From contig JAMPCE010000005.1 of the NCBI GenBank assembly GCA_023666335.1, forward strand, positions 1-64,000: a stretch of DNA of 64,000 bases, in the 5' to 3' direction. The stretch comes from a bacterium (GTDB lineage: Bacteria; Bacillota; Clostridia; Lachnospirales; Lachnospiraceae). Each line of letters begins with the position of its first letter. Position 1 is the first letter of the stretch. Shown here piece after piece: positions 59,661 through 64,000 of this stretch. The notes beneath the pieces are model-generated. The model did not search any database and had not been told where the DNA came from. It worked only from the letters and a program-made list of their open reading frames with translations. The position numbers and the translations under genes were made by a program.

Positions 59661-60800
59661 ATGAAAATCCTGTTTATCGAATGGGCGAGCTTCGGCAACG
59701 CCGACATCAAAGACGCATTTATAAAAGAGGGGCACACGATCGTCAGTTTCCCTTTCTCCAACAAGGACGCCCGCCGGGACGCGGAGATCGAAGACGCTCT
59801 CGCAAAGAGCCTGCGCGATACCGTTCCCGACGCGGTCTTTTCCTTTAACTATTTTCCGCTGGTGTCAAACGTCTGTAAGAAAGAGGGGCTTCCCTATCTT
59901 GCCTGGATCTACGACAGCCCCTATGTCATGCTCTATTCTTACACGACCGTCAACCCCTGCAATCACATCTATGTCTTTGACAGGGCGGTGTGCAGGGAAT
60001 TTCAGGCGGCAGGCATAGGGACCGTTCACTATCTGCCGATGGCGGCGAACACCGAGCGGCTGGACGCACTGGATGCAGGCGCCTTTGCCTACGACGTCTC
60101 CTTTGTGGGCTCCCTCTACACCGAATCCCACAATTTCTTTGACCGCATGGAATCCCTTTCCGACTATGCAAAAGGCTATCTGGAGGGGCTGATGAACGCA
60201 CAGATGCACATACAGGGCTATAACTTCATTCAGGAATCATTGTCTCCCATCATGGAAGAGTTATATCAGGCGCTTCCTATGGATCCCAATCCGGACGGCG
60301 TGGAGACGCGGGAATATCTCTACGCGCAGTATGTGATCAACCGCAAGCTCACGGGGCAGGAGCGTCTCCGTCTGCTCACCGCCGTCACAAAGCGGCATCC
60401 GCTCGACCTTTTCACGCTCGATCCGGCTTTTTCCCTGCCGAATCTGCGAAACCACGGGACTGCGGACTATTACGCGGAAATGCCCCTCGTCTTCAAGAAA
60501 AGCCGCATCAACCTGAACATCTCGCTGCGCAGCATCCGAAGCGGCATCCCGCTGCGCGCTTTCGACATCATGGGGAGCGGCGGTTTTCTCCTATCTAATT
60601 ATCAGGAGGATTTCCTCGAAAACTTTACCCCAGGGGAAGACTTTGTATATTACGAGAGCGAAGAAGATCTCCTCGCGAAGATCGACTACTATCTGACCCA
60701 CGAAGACGAACGGCAGGCGATCGCCAAAAACGGCCACGACAAAGTGGCGTCCGCGCACACCTACCGCGACCGCGTGCGCCGGATGCTGACCGCCCTATAA
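59661..60800 (+). CDS. CgeB-like glycosyltransferase
   Basis: 379 residues. N-terminal DUF3880-type domain (MKILFIEWASFGNADIKDAF, AVFSFNYFPLVSNVCKKEGL PYLAWIYDSP) and C-terminal Glyco_trans_1-type domain (INLNISLRSIRSGIPLRAFD IMGSGGFLLSNYQEDFLENF) as in spore-maturation protein CgeB. Probably a GT-B glycosyltransferase acting in the cytoplasm; sugar and acceptor unknown. No Shine-Dalgarno precedes the ATG. It lies upstream of three family-2 glycosyltransferase genes in the same direction; together they may decorate a surface or flagellar protein. Confidence 0.82.
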   Translation: MKILFIEWASFGNADIKDAFIKEGHTIVSFPFSNKDARRDAEIEDALAKSLRDTVPDAVFSFNYFPLVSNVCKKEGLPYLAWIYDSPYVMLYSYTTVNPCNHIYVFDRAVCREFQAAGIGTVHYLPMAANTERLDALDAGAFAYDVSFVGSLYTESHNFFDRMESLSDYAKGYLEGLMNAQMHIQGYNFIQESLSPIMEELYQALPMDPNPDGVETREYLYAQYVINRKLTGQERLRLLTAVTKRHPLDLFTLDPAFSLPNLRNHGTADYYAEMPLVFKKSRINLNISLRSIRSGIPLRAFDIMGSGGFLLSNYQEDFLENFTPGEDFVYYESEEDLLAKIDYYLTHEDERQAIAKNGHDKVASAHTYRDRVRRMLTAL

Positions 60801-60823
60801 TCATAGTTTTTTTCTAATCCGTT

Positions 60824-60852
60824 TTGTGATATACTTATACTATATTTATGAT
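60824..60852 (+). promoter_or_regulatory. Possible promoter upstream of the GT2 cluster
   Basis: TTGTGA (60824-60829), 17 bases, TATGAT (60847-60852). The H4 hairpin element lies between this site and the first GT2 gene, so transcripts from here would carry the hairpin in their leader. Confidence 0.4.
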
Positions 60853-60886
60853 TAGGTGTTTGTAAAACGCTTCAAAACACTTTCGT

Positions 60887-61035
60887 GATTGTGCAATAGG
60901 ATAACCATAAGCAGACCCTTGCAAATGTGGTAAATTCCTTCGGAATTAACCACTCGAGCACTGCTTCGCAGGCTCGGCGTTACGCCCGGAACGGAGCGAA
61001 AGCGCGTCTGCGTTGGTTATGCTATTTGTACAATC
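60887..61035 (+). repeat. H hairpin element, copy H4 (149 bp)
   Basis: Starts GATTGTGCAATAGGATAACC and ends GGTTATGCTATTTGTACAATC. Very close to H3. Flanking AAACGCTTC (left) and GAAGCGTTT (right) extend the pairing, so the whole foldback is near 200 bp. Confidence 0.9.
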
Positions 61036-61096
61036 TTCACAATTATGGAAGCGTTTCTCAATCACTTAAGCAGTTATGATAATAAGGAGCGCCCAC

Positions 61097-62158
61097 ATGC
61101 ACCCCATCTCCGTATGCATCATCGCAAAAAATGAGGAAGCCCGCATCGAAAAATGCCTCTCCTCCATAAAGCCCTGCGGTTTTGAGATCGTGGTGGTGGA
61201 CACGGGCTCCACGGACCGCACGAAAGAGATCGCGGCGGCTTACGCCGATAAAGTGCTGGATTTTGCATGGTGCGACGATTTTTCCGCCGCCCGGAACTTT
61301 TCCCTGCGGGAAGCCTCAAACAACTGGATCTTTATGATCGACTGCGACGAGAGCGTAAAAAGCATCGATGTGGAGGAACTGAACTACTTCCGCAAACACC
61401 TCTCCGACAAAGTGGGGAGCGTTTCCCGGGAAAACCTTGTGACGGAAAACGGCGTGCTGACCCTCAACAACACGGACTATACCGAACGCTTCTTTGACAG
61501 GCGGCTCTACCGCTATACCGGAATCATCCACGAGCAGCTTACCCCCGTCAAAGGACGCGGGATCGACACGCTCCTGCTAAACACCACCCTCCTGCACACC
61601 GGATACGATATGACGGAGGAGGAGCGCGCGGCAAAATATCGGCGAAACTTTACCCTGCTGGAGAAACAGGCGGCAGCCGATCCCGACAATCCCTACCTCT
61701 ACTACCAGCTCGGCAAGAGCTGCGAGATCTTAAACGACTACGCCCGCGCCTGCACCTATTACGACAAAGGCTTGACTTTCGACCTCGACCCCGAACTTGC
61801 CTATGTGCAGGCTATGGTGGTATCTTACGGCAACGCCCTGCTGCGGACGGATCAGGCAGAGACCGCTCTCGGTTTTGAGGGCATTTATGACGAATTTTCG
61901 CAGGTGACGGACTTTGTCTACCTGATGGGCAATATCTATCAGGATAACGGTATGTACGAGGAGGCGCTTGCCCAGTATCAGAAAGCGATCGGCATGCCGC
62001 CCGGCAGACAAAACGGCACAAACAGCTTTCTGCCCGTCTATCAGTGCGGCCGCGTCTTTGAACGGCTGGGCGACCCCGGCTCCGCCGCTGCCCTCTACGG
62101 ACAGTGCGGTGATTTCGCGCCCGCAAAAGAACGCCTGCAAAGCCTTGCGCAAACCTGA
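61097..62158 (+). CDS. Family-2 glycosyltransferase with TPR tail (1 of 3)
   Basis: 353 residues from MHPISVCIIAKNEEARIEKC; start at 61097 after AAGGAG. N-terminal GT2 domain: nucleotide-binding entry ISVCIIAKNEE, VVVDTGSTDRTKEIAAAYAD and the DxD-like metal site MIDCDES. The C-terminal half is TPR-like (YLYYQLGKSCEILNDYARAC TYYDKGL, VYLMGNIYQDNGMYEEALAQ YQKAIG). It is a paralog of the next two genes. TPR-GT2 proteins of this layout are often protein glycosyltransferases; the acceptor cannot be read here. Confidence 0.88.
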   Translation: MHPISVCIIAKNEEARIEKCLSSIKPCGFEIVVVDTGSTDRTKEIAAAYADKVLDFAWCDDFSAARNFSLREASNNWIFMIDCDESVKSIDVEELNYFRKHLSDKVGSVSRENLVTENGVLTLNNTDYTERFFDRRLYRYTGIIHEQLTPVKGRGIDTLLLNTTLLHTGYDMTEEERAAKYRRNFTLLEKQAAADPDNPYLYYQLGKSCEILNDYARACTYYDKGLTFDLDPELAYVQAMVVSYGNALLRTDQAETALGFEGIYDEFSQVTDFVYLMGNIYQDNGMYEEALAQYQKAIGMPPGRQNGTNSFLPVYQCGRVFERLGDPGSAAALYGQCGDFAPAKERLQSLAQT

Positions 62159-62181
62159 CGTCAAGATAAAGGAGTGACTTC

Positions 62182-63258
62182 ATGATTCCGATTTCGGTCT
62201 GTATCATCGGCAGAAACGAAGAACAGCATATCGCAAACTGTCTCGCGCCGCTTGCCGCCTATCCCTTTGAGATCGTCTACGTGGACACCGGATCCGAAGA
62301 CCGCACAAAGGAGATCGCCGCAGAACACGGGGCGAAAACCTACGACTTTTCCTGGATCGACGATTTTTCCGCTGCCAGAAACTTTGCTATGGAAAAAGCC
62401 TCCTATGATAGGATACTTTTTCTGGATTGTGACGAATATCTCACGGATCTTGACGAGGAGTCCCTGTACAGCCTTGCCCAGGCGCATCGGGACGGCGTCG
62501 GGCGGCTTCTGCGGAACAATTACTTTACATCGAACGGCAGCCCGACCAATTACCCCGATCGGGTGGAACGCCTCTTTTCCAGAAAGCGCTTTCATTACAT
62601 CGGCATCATCCACGAGCAGGTCGTAACGCTTGACGGCGAAAGTCCCATCTATGAGCGCTATGATATTCCGCTGACCGTGGATCACGCAGGCTACAGCGAT
62701 CAGGAGACCAGGCGGAGAAAAGCGGAGCGAAACAACAATTTGTTGTTCCGAGAGCTGAAAAAGAAACCGGAGGATCCTTACCTCTACTTTCAGATCGGGC
62801 AGTCCTACAACGCCATACACGATTACGAAAACGCTTACATGCACTATAAAAAGTCCTTTGCGCTGCCCTTAGACCCTTATGAACCGTGGGTGCAGATCAT
62901 GGCGACCGCCTACATCAACGCCATGAACCACACGGGTCGTTCGCGGGAAGCGGTGCGCTTTTTTGAACCGATCTACGCGCATTTTGCGGACGATGCAAAC
63001 TTTTATTGCAGCATGGGCAACGCTTACCTGAACTTACATCCGCCAAAGCCCTTAAACGCTATGGCGGAATACCTGAAAGCCCTGCAATGCCCGACCGCCA
63101 GAGAAGAGGGGGCTAATTCTTTCATCCCCTACTACAACATCGGGCTTGTCAATGAAATGATGGGGCAGATCGACAATGCCCTCGGCTTCTACCAACGGGC
63201 GGCAGAAATGGGCTTTGTGCCCGCCAAAGAAAAGATCAAGGAGATAACTGCAACGTGA
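62182..63258 (+). CDS. Family-2 glycosyltransferase with TPR tail (2 of 3)
   Basis: 358 residues, start after AAAGGAG. Same layout as its neighbours: ISVCIIGRNEEQHIANCLAP, VYVDTGSEDRTKEIAAEHGA, DxD-like FLDCDEYLTD, then TPR units (YLYFQIGQSYNAIHDYENAY MHYKKSF, CSMGNAYLNLHPPKPLNAMA EYLKAL). 23 bp after the first GT2 gene; its stop overlaps the start of the third by 4 bp. Confidence 0.9.
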   Translation: MIPISVCIIGRNEEQHIANCLAPLAAYPFEIVYVDTGSEDRTKEIAAEHGAKTYDFSWIDDFSAARNFAMEKASYDRILFLDCDEYLTDLDEESLYSLAQAHRDGVGRLLRNNYFTSNGSPTNYPDRVERLFSRKRFHYIGIIHEQVVTLDGESPIYERYDIPLTVDHAGYSDQETRRRKAERNNNLLFRELKKKPEDPYLYFQIGQSYNAIHDYENAYMHYKKSFALPLDPYEPWVQIMATAYINAMNHTGRSREAVRFFEPIYAHFADDANFYCSMGNAYLNLHPPKPLNAMAEYLKALQCPTAREEGANSFIPYYNIGLVNEMMGQIDNALGFYQRAAEMGFVPAKEKIKEITAT

Positions 63259-64000
63259 TTCCCATATCAGTCTGTATCATTGGAAAAAACGAAGAAAAAA
63301 ATATCGAGAACTGTCTGGCTCCGCTTGTACCCTGCGGCTTTGAGATCATCTATGTAGATACCGGATCTACGGACCGCACGAAAGAGCTTGCCGCCAAATA
63401 CACAGATCATATCTATGATTTTGAATGGATCGGCGATTTTTCCGCCGCGCGGAATTTCTCTCTGCAAAAAGCGTCCCACAATTATGTGCTGGTGCTGGAC
63501 TGTGATGAATTTCTGACCGAGATCGACCTCCCCGCCATCGAAAAAGCCATAAACGAACACCCCCGCGGCGTAGGGCAGCTGCTGCGGATCAATTACAGCG
63601 ATTCTAACCGCAAACAGACTTTTTCGCCCGACCGCGTAGAGCGTCTGTTCCACAAGAGATACTATCACTACTACCTCTCCATCCATGAGCAGGTCGCCGA
63701 CATCAAGACCGACAGCACCCTCTATGAGTGCTATGAGATCCCGCTCACCGTCGATCATGTCGGCTACGCGGGCAGCATGGAGGAAAAGCGGCGCAAAGCG
63801 GAGCGCAACAACGAGCTGCTTTTCAAAGAGATCGAAAAGCATCCGGACAACCCTTATTTCTATTTTCAGGTAGGGCAGTCCTACAATATGATCCAAGACT
63901 ATGAGAATTCTTATCTCTATTATAAAAAGGCATTTGAGCTGCCCTTAAACCCTGATGAACTCTGGGTTCAGGTCATGGCGGTTGCCTTTATCAACGCCAT
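63255..64000 (+). CDS. Family-2 glycosyltransferase with TPR tail (3 of 3), partial
   Basis: Begins at GTG 63255, overlapping the preceding TGA as GTGA, with AAGGAG ahead; the first residues IPISVCIIGKNEEKNIENCL match its paralogs, so the GTG start is well supported. It continues with YVDTGSTDRTKELAAKYTD, the DxD-like VLDCDEFLTE and the first TPR (YFYFQVGQSYNMIQDYENSY LYYKKAF). The frame is open at the window end, so the C-terminus is missing. Confidence 0.9.
   Translation, partial: MIPISVCIIGKNEEKNIENCLAPLVPCGFEIIYVDTGSTDRTKELAAKYTDHIYDFEWIGDFSAARNFSLQKASHNYVLVLDCDEFLTEIDLPAIEKAINEHPRGVGQLLRINYSDSNRKQTFSPDRVERLFHKRYYHYYLSIHEQVADIKTDSTLYECYEIPLTVDHVGYAGSMEEKRRKAERNNELLFKEIEKHPDNPYFYFQVGQSYNMIQDYENSYLYYKKAFELPLNPDELWVQVMAVAFINA

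Overview
The window looks like chromosomal DNA of a gut-type Lachnospiraceae (Clostridia, Firmicutes). Reasons: strong Shine-Dalgarno and sigma-A promoter signals, YesM/YesN-type sugar two-component genes, Lpl-type sugar ABC transporters, AddAB recombination enzymes, a type VIIb secretion (T7SSb) locus and many lipoprotein sugar-binding proteins. This placement is inferred; no rRNA, tRNA or marker gene is present. Almost every gene from 1 to 59.3 kb is on the minus strand; exceptions are two AraC regulators and the glycosyltransferase block from 59.6 kb.

1-15 kb is an accessory toxin region. A T7SSb operon (EsaA-like, WXG100, EssA-like, EsaB, EssB) runs directly into a 1711-residue Rhs/YD-repeat polymorphic toxin with a PD-(D/E)XK-like C-terminus, followed by its presumed immunity gene. 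EssC, the motor ATPase, is not in the window. Downstream is an AT-rich array of orphan cassettes: a second immunity paralog behind an orphan Rhs C-terminal tip, three membrane-anchored unknown proteins, a twice-deleted Rhs core fragment, and a ~95 bp repeat (four full copies and one half copy) at each cassette boundary. It ends in a truncated RhuM gene and a DUF1016 (YhcG-type) gene cut by the window edge.

15-27 kb holds a multiple-monosaccharide ABC transporter (chvE-mmsA-mmsB-mmsB-like). Upstream is an overlapping regulatory operon: DHH phosphoesterase, membrane-tethered sugar-binding sensor, histidine kinase, AraC-type response regulator and a XylF-like lipoprotein.

27-45 kb is a glucuronoxylan/aldouronate locus. 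It contains an LplABC-type importer, GH67 alpha-glucuronidase, GH3 glycosidase, a sialate O-acetylesterase-family esterase, UxaC, UxuB, UxuA, KdgK, Eda and two AraC regulators. Together these take an imported aldouronate to pyruvate and glyceraldehyde 3-phosphate. The core (lpl genes to eda) is bracketed by two inverted copies of a composite foldback element (26768-27250 and 41794-42303).

46-59 kb holds addA and addB, preceded by a PIN-domain/small-protein pair, then metQ-metI-metN, cysK and a GHKL-ATPase/STAS-like (DUF4325) regulator. Palindromic operators lie at the metN and cysK promoters.

59-64 kb carries a 92 bp tandem repeat that contains a promoter, a CgeB-like glycosyltransferase, and three tandem family-2 glycosyltransferases with TPR tails, the last cut by the window end. 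Four copies of a ~150 bp hairpin element occupy intergenic spaces at 26.8, 42.1, 55.2 and 60.9 kb. No transposase, integrase, CRISPR array, riboswitch or stable RNA gene was recognised.
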